DNA from: an uncultured Erysipelotrichaceae bacterium
Lineage (GTDB): Bacteria > Bacillota_I > Bacilli_A > Erysipelotrichales > Erysipelotrichaceae
Reading direction: 5' to 3'
Length of the DNA stretch: 20,123 nucleotides
Assembly (NCBI GenBank): GCA_934675465.1
Contig: CAKUQM010000032.1
Span: 1 to 20,123 of the forward strand
A program made the position numbers and the translations under genes. The notes beneath the pieces are model-generated. The model was not told the origin of the DNA. It made no database searches and saw only the letters and a list, made by a program, of their open reading frames with translations. This document shows, in pieces, positions 1 to 7,999 of the stretch (position 1 is its first letter; every line of letters starts with the position of its first letter).

Positions 1-5
1 ATAAT

Positions 6-44
6 AAAAAGGTGAATAGGAATATAACCTAAAATCACCTTTTT
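6..44 (-). terminator. Intrinsic terminator after ileS, possibly bidirectional
   Basis: A perfect 10 bp inverted repeat (AAAAAGGTGA at 6-15 and TCACCTTTTT at 35-44) encloses a second small pair (AGG 18-20 with CCT 28-30). Read on the minus strand, the stem ends in a run of five U followed by AUUAU; read on the plus strand it ends in five U as well. It can therefore stop ileS transcription and also transcription coming from a plus-strand gene beyond the window edge. No Rho-dependent features can be judged. Confidence 0.7.
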
Positions 45-62
45 ACATTTCTTAAGTTGAGA

Positions 63-120
63 CCCCCCCAATTTAACCCCCAAGGTTTTTGTCAAACCCC
101 CGGATTATTTGGTGAGCCCC
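63..120. repeat. Periodic C/G tracts downstream of ileS
   Basis: Four runs of C on the plus strand lie at 63-69 (7), 77-81 (5), 97-101 (5) and 117-120 (4). The last three start exactly 20 bp apart, with 15 bp of AT-rich spacer between them. In the ileS mRNA these are four G tracts with loops of 15, 15 and 7 nt, between the stop codon and the terminator. The composition is unlike the AT-rich surroundings. It could be a relic of a mobile-element end carrying repeated transposase sites, or a weak RNA G-quadruplex. No coding potential is visible. Function unknown. Confidence 0.5.
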
Positions 121-129
121 TTGTTATTG

Positions 130-2856
130 TTATTTAGATAAAACCTTCTTACAACGATCACATAGACCTTCAGGATCAGTTGAATCAGTGATGTTCCAAC
201 ATCTTGGACATACAACACCAGCAACCTTCTCTACCTTAATGCCAAAGTCATCATACTTAGGAAGATCTTCGCTTGTGTAATCAACCTTAGAAACAATTAA
301 CCATTGATTAACCTTATCCTTGAAGTTCTTTTCTAACAATGCTTTATCTTCATCAGAAATATTCAATGTTACATGAGCTTCCAAAGACTTACCAATTGTC
401 TTGTTTTGTCTTGCTTCTTCTAGTGCCTTAAGAATAGCATCCCTTAACACATGAAGCTTAGCAAAGTCAGCCTTTACTTCATCAGAATTTGGATAAGTTT
501 GTTCTTTAGGGAAATGAGTATAGTGTACACTATCTTCATTTGGTCTAAAGAAACTATATACTTCCTCAGTTGTAAATACCAACACTGGACTCCATAGTTT
601 AACTAGAACATCGATTGCTTGGTAAAGAACAGATTGAACTTGTCTTCTTCTTTCACCCTCATCGCAATAAAGGATATCCTTAGCATAGTCACAATAGTAA
701 GATGATAATTCATTAGTCATGAAATTAGTCATCGTGTTAGTTGCTTGTACGAAGTCATAGTTATCATAAGCGTTCTTAACCTTAACTAACATATCATTTA
801 ATGAAATTAACATATACTTATCAATTGGCTCTAGATTTTCATAAGCTACTAAGTTACCATCGAAGTCACTTGTAACACCTAATAAGAATCTAAAGGTATT
901 TCTAATCTTACGATATTGGTCAGAAACTTGTTTCAAGTTAGAATCACCAATTCTCATATCAGCCTTAAAGTCTTCACTTGCTGCCCATAGTCTAAAGATA
1001 TCAGCACCATACTTGTTGATGATATCAAGTGGGTTTACAACATTACCAACAGACTTATGCATTGCCTCACCCTTAGAGTCACATACATAACCATGAGACA
1101 ATACAGACTTATATGGAGCAGTACCATTAACAGCTACTGATACGATAAGAGAAGAATTGAACCAACCACGATATTGGTCAGAACCTTCAAAGTATAAGTC
1201 ACATGGATAATCATAGCCTCTAGCGATTAATTCATTCCAAGATGAACCTGAATCAAACCATACGTCCATGATATCTTTTTCTTTTGTATAGATACCATTA
1301 GGAGATGCTGGGTTGTTGTAGCCTTCAGGTAATAAGTCCTTAGCTTCTCTTTCAAACCAAACATTTGAACCATATTCTTCAAATAAGTCAGCGATATGAT
1401 CGAATACTTCTTTTTCAATAATAGGCTTCTTATCTTCAGTATAGATAATAGGAATTGGAACACCCCATAGTCTTTGTCTTGAAATACACCAATCTTTTCT
1501 TGAAGCAATCATATTAGTAAGTCTAACTTCACCAAATGAGTTACACCACTTAACTTTCTTAATAGCTTCTAATAATTGAGGCTTAACCTTATCAATAGAA
1601 GCGAACCATTGTACTGTTGATCTAAAGATAACAGGCTTCTTTAAACGGTCATCATGAGGATATGAGTGGGTAATCTTTTCTTTGCCTAGTAAAGCACCAC
1701 ATGCTGCTAATTTCTTAATAACGGCAACATTAGCTCCATCTGGCTCATCACCAACAACAAACTTACCAGCTAAATCCTCACCTGCTTCAATTGTTAAACA
1801 ACCCTTATCATCAACTGGAGAGAATGGTTCAATACCATATTTCTTACCAACGATAAAGTCATCTGTACCAAGACCTGGTGCTGTATGGACACAACCTGTA
1901 CCATCTTCATCAGATACATGGCTTCCTAAAATAACAACTGATGGTCTTTCAGGATAGAAAGGATGTTTAACTGTAACATATTCTAAGTCTCTTCCCTTGA
2001 AGTGTTTTAAGACACCTAGGTTAGTTAAACCAAACTTAGGAAGTAATTCATCAATCTTTGATTCAAGGAAAATCAACTTGCCTTTTTCAGTATTAACTAC
2101 ACAATAGTCTAAATAATCATTTAAACAGATAGCTAAGTTTGAAGGAATAGTCCAAGGAGTAGTTGTCCAAATAACAAACTTTTCATCTCCATCAAGAACA
2201 TCCTTACCATCTAATACATCGAAGGCAACGAAAATTGAAGTATCTTTCTTATCAAAATAAACGATTTCACTATCAGCGATAGCTGTTTCTTGCCATGGTG
2301 ACCAATAGATTGGCTTTAAACCTTGGAAAATCATACCATCAAGAGCCATCTTAGCAAATGATCTTACTTGTCTTGCTTCAAACTCCTTATTTAAAGTGAT
2401 ATAAGGATGTTCATAGTCAGCAACCTGACCAAGTCTTTTCTCAGTAGCCATCTGACCAGCGATTTGTTCATGTGCATATTCAGCACACTTTTCTCTAAAT
2501 TCCTTAGCAGTAACTTCTTTTCTATTAACACCTAACTTTTGAATAGCGTTCTCAATTGGTAAACCATGAGTATCCCAACCAGGAAAGAACGGTGTATAGA
2601 AACCAGCCATAGCCTTAGATCTAACAATGATATCCTTGATAGTTCTATTCATGGCCGTACCAGCATGTAAATTACCATTAGCATAAGGTGGGCCATCATG
2701 TAAAATAAATGGCTTATTGCCTTCATTCTTTTCTAAGATTCTCTTATAGTAATCTTGTTTTTGCCACTTGTCTAAGATGCCTGGTTCCTTATTAGCAAGG
2801 TTACCCCTCATTTCAAAACCAGTATTAGGCATATGTAGCGTGTCTTTATAATCCAT
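130..2856 (-). CDS. ileS: Isoleucine--tRNA ligase (IleRS)
   Basis: A cytoplasmic class Ia synthetase of 908 residues, charging tRNA-Ile. The N-terminal Rossmann half contains the PPYANG segment and, at residues 64-67, HAGT where HIGH is expected. The CP1 editing domain shows WTTTPWT near 230-236 and GLGTDD at 328-333. The second catalytic loop reads AMHKS (598-602) instead of KMSKS, followed by GN. An anticodon-binding helical domain follows, then a C-terminal zinc site with C883, C886, C899 and C902. The length and domain order are normal for a bacterial IleRS. The ATG is preceded by AAAGGAGT at a good distance. Expression is controlled by the T-box leader just upstream. Both signature deviations were checked in the codons (CAT GCT GGT ACG and GCA ATG CAT AAG TCT), so they are not misreadings of the translation. 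Identity is secure; the catalytic effect of the deviations is not known. Confidence 0.97.
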   Translation of the reverse strand: MDYKDTLHMPNTGFEMRGNLANKEPGILDKWQKQDYYKRILEKNEGNKPFILHDGPPYANGNLHAGTAMNRTIKDIIVRSKAMAGFYTPFFPGWDTHGLPIENAIQKLGVNRKEVTAKEFREKCAEYAHEQIAGQMATEKRLGQVADYEHPYITLNKEFEARQVRSFAKMALDGMIFQGLKPIYWSPWQETAIADSEIVYFDKKDTSIFVAFDVLDGKDVLDGDEKFVIWTTTPWTIPSNLAICLNDYLDYCVVNTEKGKLIFLESKIDELLPKFGLTNLGVLKHFKGRDLEYVTVKHPFYPERPSVVILGSHVSDEDGTGCVHTAPGLGTDDFIVGKKYGIEPFSPVDDKGCLTIEAGEDLAGKFVVGDEPDGANVAVIKKLAACGALLGKEKITHSYPHDDRLKKPVIFRSTVQWFASIDKVKPQLLEAIKKVKWCNSFGEVRLTNMIASRKDWCISRQRLWGVPIPIIYTEDKKPIIEKEVFDHIADLFEEYGSNVWFEREAKDLLPEGYNNPASPNGIYTKEKDIMDVWFDSGSSWNELIARGYDYPCDLYFEGSDQYRGWFNSSLIVSVAVNGTAPYKSVLSHGYVCDSKGEAMHKSVGNVVNPLDIINKYGADIFRLWAASEDFKADMRIGDSNLKQVSDQYRKIRNTFRFLLGVTSDFDGNLVAYENLEPIDKYMLISLNDMLVKVKNAYDNYDFVQATNTMTNFMTNELSSYYCDYAKDILYCDEGERRRQVQSVLYQAIDVLVKLWSPVLVFTTEEVYSFFRPNEDSVHYTHFPKEQTYPNSDEVKADFAKLHVLRDAILKALEEARQNKTIGKSLEAHVTLNISDEDKALLEKNFKDKVNQWLIVSKVDYTSEDLPKYDDFGIKVEKVAGVVCPRCWNITDSTDPEGLCDRCKKVLSK

Positions 2857-2877
2857 ATGTATATACTCCTTTTAATT

Positions 2878-3062
2878 AAAAAAGGCGATACCAAAGGGCG
2901 CAATATGCGCGGTACCACCTTTATTTCTAACTTAATTCTTAACGCGAATAACGGTAACTATTTTTATCTAGTTACAACTCATAAGTGATATCTTAAATAG
3001 TTCCTATATCAGCTTTCACCCCTACTGACTCTCTTTAATACTTCCTATTTAAGCATGTCTTA
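2878..3062 (-). promoter_or_regulatory. T-box riboswitch, isoleucine-responsive, upstream of ileS
   Basis: The leader carries the hallmark T-box AAAGGTGGTACCGCG (2922-2908). Stem I shows AGAGAG, the distal GGTGAAAGC segment, and a 9 bp pairing of CTTAAATAG (3053-3045) with CTATTTAAG (3000-2992). The AUC at 2989-2987, followed by AC, is in the right place for an Ile specifier codon. A 7 bp hairpin GTAACTA/TAGTTAC (2975-2954) fits stem III. The terminator pairs 2922-2911 with 2892-2881 (12 bp, two G-U) around a GCGC/GCGC inner stem and ends in six U. In the antiterminator, the CGCG at 2946-2943 can pair with the CGCG part of the T-box. Uncharged tRNA-Ile is expected to stabilise the antiterminator. 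The leader begins right at the sepF stop codon and its base may extend into sepF; no separate promoter was recognised. Confidence 0.95.
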
Positions 3063-3065
3063 ATC

Positions 3066-3461
3066 TTAGTCTTGTGAATTTAAATTAATGTCGCCAGCAA
3101 CACCTAAGTTCTTTGGTGAACAAAGGATTACATTCTCGCCGACTTTTTTGATTGAACCATCAACACCATAAACAACACCGCTTAAGAAATCAATAATTCT
3201 TTGACGATATTCAAGTGGCATCTTATGTAGATTGATACAACAAGCTCTATGGTTTTTGATGTGTCTACCAATTTCCTCAGCCTCATCAAAATTCCTTGGT
3301 TCAAACAACACAATATTTGCAGATGAATTAATCTTACTAACAGTAGCATCCTTGGGTTTCTCGTAAGTACTTAAAACAGTTGCTTCCTCTTCAGTAAGTT
3401 CTAATTCATTTTCTTCTTCAGCTGGAGCTATAAAATCTCTTATTTTTTCAGTAAAACTCAT
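3066..3461 (-). CDS. sepF: Cell division protein SepF
   Basis: A protein of 131 residues with the SepF core at about 47-120: VLFEPR, an INLHKMPLEYRQRIIDFLSG helix region, then VYGVDGSIKKVGENVILCSP. The first 13 residues can form the short amphipathic membrane-binding helix typical of SepF, followed by an acidic, glutamate-rich linker. In this family the core domain binds the C-terminal tail of FtsZ and helps tether the Z-ring to the membrane. An adjacent cysteine pair (74-75) sits in the core. The ATG follows AAGGAG. The gene lies 36 bp after oppF and directly before the ileS T-box, so it may be read through from the permease operon; an extended -10-like TGCTATCAT lies in the gap but has no good -35. 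Confidence 0.93.
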   Translation of the reverse strand: MSFTEKIRDFIAPAEEENELELTEEEATVLSTYEKPKDATVSKINSSANIVLFEPRNFDEAEEIGRHIKNHRACCINLHKMPLEYRQRIIDFLSGVVYGVDGSIKKVGENVILCSPKNLGVAGDINLNSQD

Positions 3462-3497
3462 AAAGATTCTCCTTACTTAATAATGATAGCACAAAGC

Positions 3498-4460
3498 TTA
3501 GGCATTAGCCTCTTTTTCCATAGCTTGAAGCTTAACTTCATATTCTTGTCTTTCACGATCATTCATGAATACATAGTGACCAGGTCTGATTTCTGTAAGC
3601 TTAGGCTTAGGACCAGACAAGTCTCTACCTGAATCATCATAGATAACAAGTTCCTTTTTCTTTTCGATAATTGGGTCAGGCATTGGTACAGCTTGTAACA
3701 ATGAAATTGTATAAGGATGCAAAGGATACTTGAATAATACCTCAGTTGGTGCAACCTCAACAATACGACCATTATGAATAACAGCGATTCTATCAGAGAA
3801 GTAACGAACAACAGAAAGATCATGGGCAATAAACATATAAGTTAAGCCTCTTTCTTCCTTAAACTTGTTCATTAAGTTTAATACTTGAGCACGAATAGAA
3901 ACATCAAGAGCTGAAATAGGTTCATCGGCAATAATAAATTCAGGTTCCATAATCATTGCTCTAGCAATACCAACTCTTTGTCTTTGGCCACCAGAGAATT
4001 CATGTGGATATCTTGATTTATGTTCAGGCAATAAACCTACAGACTTTAAGGCATTATCTACCTTAGCTTCTCTATCTTCTTCGTTTTCGAATAATTTGAA
4101 GTTATACAAACCTTCAGAGATACAGTAATCAATTGTAGCTCTTTCGTTTAATGAAGCAGCTGGATCTTGGAAGATCATTTGAATGTTTCTAACAACTTCT
4201 CTTTCCTCTTCCTTAGAAATCTTACCATTGATTTTCTTACCCTTATAGATGATTTCACCATCTGAAGTAGGATTTAATCTAATAATAGATCTACCAATAG
4301 TAGTCTTACCACTTCCAGATTCACCTACAAGGGCAAAAGTTTCACCCTTATAGATTTGGAAGTTAGCGTCTTTAACTGCTCTAAAACGCTTCTTATTTTG
4401 ATAGAAAGTAATTTCTAGATGCTTAACATCTAATAGTACTTCTTTATTATCGTTCGCCAT
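3498..4460 (-). CDS. oppF: Oligopeptide ABC transporter ATPase OppF (AmiF type)
   Basis: A nucleotide-binding subunit of 320 residues that energises peptide import at the inner face of the membrane. Visible motifs are Walker A GESGSGKT (46-53), Q-loop Gln98 followed by DPAASLNERATI, ABC signature FSGGQRQR (155-162), Walker B with ADEP (178-181) and the switch His213. The region after about 235 is the oligopeptide-transporter C-terminal extension, including HPYT (248-251). The tail is a little longer than usual and ends in a charged helix. Its start overlaps the end of oppD by 14 bp, which points to translational coupling and pairing of the two ATPases in a heterodimer. It is the last permease gene, with sepF following after 36 bp and no terminator visible between them. 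Confidence 0.95.
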   Translation of the reverse strand: MANDNKEVLLDVKHLEITFYQNKKRFRAVKDANFQIYKGETFALVGESGSGKTTIGRSIIRLNPTSDGEIIYKGKKINGKISKEEEREVVRNIQMIFQDPAASLNERATIDYCISEGLYNFKLFENEEDREAKVDNALKSVGLLPEHKSRYPHEFSGGQRQRVGIARAMIMEPEFIIADEPISALDVSIRAQVLNLMNKFKEERGLTYMFIAHDLSVVRYFSDRIAVIHNGRIVEVAPTEVLFKYPLHPYTISLLQAVPMPDPIIEKKKELVIYDDSGRDLSGPKPKLTEIRPGHYVFMNDRERQEYEVKLQAMEKEANA

Positions 4461-5514
4461 ACACGCCTCCTTTTGCGGTTAATGCTGAAATCTTTTCATG
4501 AAGATTACAGATAGCCTTTGGTTTTTCTACCTTAGGCGCATTTGGATGTAATAACCATGTTTTAGCATAGTGAGTATCAGAAACCTTAAAGAAAGGTGGC
4601 TCCTTGATATAGTCAATAGCTAGTGCGTAATCACTTCTTGGTGCAAAAGCATCCCCCTTAATTTCTTCAAACAATGAAGGTGGTGTACCTCTGATTGCGA
4701 ACAATTCATCACCCTTATCACTTAATTGTGGAAGAGATGATAATAGGCCCCAAGTATATGGATGTTGAGGATTATAGAAGATTTCATCAACATTACCATA
4801 TTCGATGATTTGACCAGCATACATAATAGCAACAACATCAGCTACATTAGCAACAACGCCTAAGTCGTGTGTAATGTAGATAGTTGTGAATCCATATTCC
4901 TTAGACAAGTCTTTAATCAAATGAATGATTTGAGCTTGAATAGTAACATCTAGCGCAGTTGTAGGCTCATCACAGATTAAGATCTTAGGATGACAAGCAA
5001 GGGCAATAGCGATAACGATTCTTTGACGCATACCACCAGAGTATTGGAATGGATACTCATCATATCTTTGTTCAGGATTATGAATACCTACACGAGCCAT
5101 AAGAGAAATTGCTTCCTTCTTAGCCTCTTCCTTAGACATACCTTGGTGTTTCATTAATACTTCGGAAATCTGATAACCGATGGTTCTAACAGGATTTAAA
5201 GAAGTCATTGGATCTTGGAACACAGTAGCAATCTTCTTACCACGAATATTCAACCAATCTTCTTCTGTTTTGTTATCTAATAGATTCTTTCCTTCAAAAA
5301 TAATTTCACCATTGCTTACTTCACCGTTCATATCAATCATACCAGTGAAAGTCTTAGTAAACACTGACTTGCCACTACCTGATTCACCAACGATGGCAAC
5401 AACTTTGCCCTCTTCAAAATCAAGAGAGACATTACGAATTGCTGTTAGAACTCTATTTCTAACCTTGAATTTTACTTCAATATTTTTAGCAGATAATATT
5501 ACATTTTTTGACAT
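4447..5514 (-). CDS. oppD: Oligopeptide ABC transporter ATPase OppD (AmiE type)
   Basis: An ATPase subunit of 355 residues, partner of OppF. Walker A is GESGSGKS (43-50), the Q-loop Gln100 precedes DPMTSLNP, the signature is YSGGMRQR (158-165), Walker B ends in CDEP (181-184), and the switch histidine is His216. The C-terminal domain contains GTPPSLFEEIKGDAFAPRSD (276-295) and HYAKTWLLHPNAPKVEKP (315-332), the tail known from streptococcal AmiE. Cysteines found in many OppD/DppD tails around the FAPR segment are replaced here, which fits that subtype. The total length equals that usually seen for AmiE. The gene begins 9 bp after the oppC stop codon, with an AGGTG-type ribosome site inside the gap, and overlaps oppF by 14 bp. 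Confidence 0.95.
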   Translation of the reverse strand: MSKNVILSAKNIEVKFKVRNRVLTAIRNVSLDFEEGKVVAIVGESGSGKSVFTKTFTGMIDMNGEVSNGEIIFEGKNLLDNKTEEDWLNIRGKKIATVFQDPMTSLNPVRTIGYQISEVLMKHQGMSKEEAKKEAISLMARVGIHNPEQRYDEYPFQYSGGMRQRIVIAIALACHPKILICDEPTTALDVTIQAQIIHLIKDLSKEYGFTTIYITHDLGVVANVADVVAIMYAGQIIEYGNVDEIFYNPQHPYTWGLLSSLPQLSDKGDELFAIRGTPPSLFEEIKGDAFAPRSDYALAIDYIKEPPFFKVSDTHYAKTWLLHPNAPKVEKPKAICNLHEKISALTAKGGVYGER

Positions 5515-5523
5515 AATTCACCT

Positions 5524-6483
5524 CTATAGCATATGAGTTCTAGGGTCACTAGCATCAGCTAGAGACTGACCAACAATATATAAAGAAATAGAAATTACAG
5601 CAGCTGTAACTACAGGAATCCAGAATAAGTAACCTGCACTTGTCATGTAAGGTGAATACTCTTGAATCATCTTACCAAGTGAAGGATATTTATAGCTTAG
5701 ACCAACGCCCATGTATGATAGAGCAACTTCAGTTGAGATAAATAATGGAATATCTCTTGAAACACTAGTAATAATAACCGAAACCAGGTAAGGAAGGATG
5801 TTATTTAAAATTATTTTATATGTAGGCGTACCTAGGCACTTACTAGCAAGATTATATTCTCTATCTCTGATAATCATAACTTGGACTCTTATAAAATAAG
5901 CAGTACCAACCCATGTAGTAATACATAGTGCGAAGATCAATTGTTGCATACCTCCACCCAACGCATATACCAAGATCATGGCGATTAGTGTTGTAGGGAT
6001 ATTTGATACAACGTTATAAACCTCAATCATAACAGCATCAATTTTCTTAGAGAAGCCCCAGAACATGCCGACAACAACACCTAAAAATTCAGTAATAAAT
6101 GTTGCCATAACAGCTAAGAATAATGAATTCTTAGTACCAGCCCATAGTGCATCCCATAAACTATTACCCTTATCATCTGAACCTAGGAAGAATTCAGAAT
6201 TTTGGAAAGGTCTTAAATAATGTAAATTCCTATTATTGATATTCGGAGTCTTCAATGTGTCATAACCTGAGAAAATAGGCTGAATAAACGCAAATAAGAA
6301 GACAACAACAACAACAGCTAATAAAGCGATAGCTAACTTGTTATGGAAGAAATTTCTCCATACAGATCCCCAATAAGAATACTTTGGAGCTGCAATGTGT
6401 TCAGAACTAGATTCATCAGCAATCTTTTTCTCGAACAACTTTGGATCATTTAAATCGATTTCGTTAATATTAACTTCAGTCAT
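5524..6483 (-). CDS. oppC: Oligopeptide ABC transporter permease OppC (AmiD type)
   Basis: An integral membrane subunit of 319 residues. A cytoplasmic N-terminal stretch of about 48 residues precedes TM1 (about 50-69), then an external loop and the BPD_transp_1 domain with five further hydrophobic segments from about 118 to 305. The EAA loop that contacts the ATPases is at about 209-231 (EYNLASKCLG...). The protein ends in SDPRTHML, a usual ending of this family. It pairs with OppB to form the translocation pore. Only 1 bp separates the oppB stop from this ATG, and the ribosome site AAGAAAGGAAAG is inside the last codons of oppB, which encode its lysine-rich tail. Translation of the two permease subunits is therefore likely coupled. 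Confidence 0.94.
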   Translation of the reverse strand: MTEVNINEIDLNDPKLFEKKIADESSSEHIAAPKYSYWGSVWRNFFHNKLAIALLAVVVVVFLFAFIQPIFSGYDTLKTPNINNRNLHYLRPFQNSEFFLGSDDKGNSLWDALWAGTKNSLFLAVMATFITEFLGVVVGMFWGFSKKIDAVMIEVYNVVSNIPTTLIAMILVYALGGGMQQLIFALCITTWVGTAYFIRVQVMIIRDREYNLASKCLGTPTYKIILNNILPYLVSVIITSVSRDIPLFISTEVALSYMGVGLSYKYPSLGKMIQEYSPYMTSAGYLFWIPVVTAAVISISLYIVGQSLADASDPRTHML

Positions 6484-6484
6484 A

Positions 6485-7957
6485 TTATTTCTTTCCTTTC
6501 TTAGCGGCTAGTTGGATACGAGGATCGACAACTGTCATTAGAAGGTCACCCACAAGCACAGAGAAAATAGCTAATGCAGAGAAAATGAACACAAGTGTGA
6601 CAACCATATTATTATTCAACTTTTGAATAGCTTGAGGAAGCATCTTACCCATACCAGGAATAGCGAATGCAGATTCAGTAATGAACGCACCAGAGATACA
6701 AGCAACGATACTTACAGGGATACCATTAATAATTGGGATAATAGCATTCTTTAAGATATGCTTATTAAAGATTTCCTTTTGAGATAAACCCTTTGCACGA
6801 GCAAACTTAACATAATCACTAGTAGATTGGTCAATCATATAACGTCTAATCCACATCATTAAAGATGGCATAGAAATTAAAGACAATACAATAATTGGCG
6901 CAATATAAGATCTTACATCATTAAAACCAAGCATTGGGAACTTATCAGGTAAACCAAACTTAACACCAATTTCTCTTATAAAGAAAATTAGGGCAAGAGA
7001 TGGCATAGCGATTACGATATTGATAAACGCAATACCTAACTTATCAAAGAACTTGTCCTTATTTCTACTCATTAAAATACCAAATGGAATAGCTAATACA
7101 TAAGCAATAACAAGTGAGATCATACCAAACTTAAATGAAGTACCAACCATTGAAGGTGATGAATAATAAGAATCACAACTTGCATAGTGATTAGTAAACT
7201 TGTTTTCATCCAAATGGTCAATATTTGATTTATATGTACAAGTATGTTGGTTAATAGCGCTCTCCATTGTTACACCAGTTGGGAATGTTTGTTCTCTCTT
7301 AACTTGTTCACCTTGTCCTTGGTTGATTACCTTAACTGTTGGAATACCCTTGTTAGTTGGATAAGAGTTACCAAAATTTAAGCTAATCCAATTTTGATGA
7401 ATGAATGGGAATCCATCACCAAAATATAATAAATATTCATGTTCACAACCAGAGCACTTAATAGCAGGCATGCCATTAGAATCAGAACCAAAATATACTT
7501 TTCTTTCTAGATCTGGATTCTTAGCATCTTGAACAGCATTCTTATTATCAATCTTAATAAAATTAGACCAATAGTTTCCGATTAATTCTAAGATTGTAAA
7601 ATCATGATATACATAAGCTTTCTTTGATCTTAGATATTCAACAGTATAACCATCGTTTTCATATTCTTGAATCACTCTAAGATTCTCTTCGCTGTTATTA
7701 ACAAGACAAGCTTTTACATCATTTGATTTTGCATTACACATATCTTGCAGTGATAAATAATCTAGATAACCAAGCTCATCGTATTTTGAATAAACGTAGA
7801 CAGGACGGTTATCCCCCTTTAATTTACGATACCCTTCATCATTGTCGAAAATTTTTTCTCTAGGTATTAGAGTAAAAATCATCCCTATAACTATGGATGT
7901 AACAGCGAATATTGAAAGAATGGCTTTAATTATTCTTGAAAATATATACTTTCCCAT
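6485..7957 (-). CDS. oppB: Oligopeptide ABC transporter permease OppB with large ectodomain (AmiC type)
   Basis: A permease subunit of 490 residues, much longer than the roughly 300 of ordinary OppB. TM1 is at about 9-30. Residues about 32-270 form a large hydrophilic insert predicted to be outside the cell, followed by five membrane segments from about 275 to 478. The EAA loop is at 381-405 (DYVKFARAKGLSQKEIF...). This layout matches AmiC of the streptococcal Ami permease. The ectodomain holds six cysteines (C74, C84, C168, C171, C240, C261), including a CSGC motif at 168-171, which is unusual for an exported Firmicutes domain and could form disulphides or a metal site. The ATG is preceded by AAGGGAGG. 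It lies 100 bp after oppA, beyond a stem-loop. The lysine-rich C-terminus doubles as the ribosome site of oppC. Confidence 0.95.
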   Translation of the reverse strand: MGKYIFSRIIKAILSIFAVTSIVIGMIFTLIPREKIFDNDEGYRKLKGDNRPVYVYSKYDELGYLDYLSLQDMCNAKSNDVKACLVNNSEENLRVIQEYENDGYTVEYLRSKKAYVYHDFTILELIGNYWSNFIKIDNKNAVQDAKNPDLERKVYFGSDSNGMPAIKCSGCEHEYLLYFGDGFPFIHQNWISLNFGNSYPTNKGIPTVKVINQGQGEQVKREQTFPTGVTMESAINQHTCTYKSNIDHLDENKFTNHYASCDSYYSSPSMVGTSFKFGMISLVIAYVLAIPFGILMSRNKDKFFDKLGIAFINIVIAMPSLALIFFIREIGVKFGLPDKFPMLGFNDVRSYIAPIIVLSLISMPSLMMWIRRYMIDQSTSDYVKFARAKGLSQKEIFNKHILKNAIIPIINGIPVSIVACISGAFITESAFAIPGMGKMLPQAIQKLNNNMVVTLVFIFSALAIFSVLVGDLLMTVVDPRIQLAAKKGKK

Positions 7958-7999
7958 TTTAAAAATTTCCTCCCTTATTCAATATTCTTTTAAACAGGC

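Noticed and set aside
67..95. TTGACA on the minus strand within the C-tract region as a promoter
   Set aside because: No -10-like hexamer is found at 16-18 bp; the expected place is a G tract.
3462..3497. Promoter for sepF based on TGCTATCAT
   Set aside because: The extended -10-like sequence has no acceptable -35 box at the correct distance; left as a remark in the sepF entry only.
5180..5536. An open frame of 118 codons on the plus strand
   Set aside because: It is fully antisense to oppD and the end of oppC, has no ribosome site, and its protein shows no family features. The codon pattern of oppD explains it. The same holds for other plus-strand frames at 1682-1957, 10591-10797, 12866-13219, 14087-14305 and 16344-16574.
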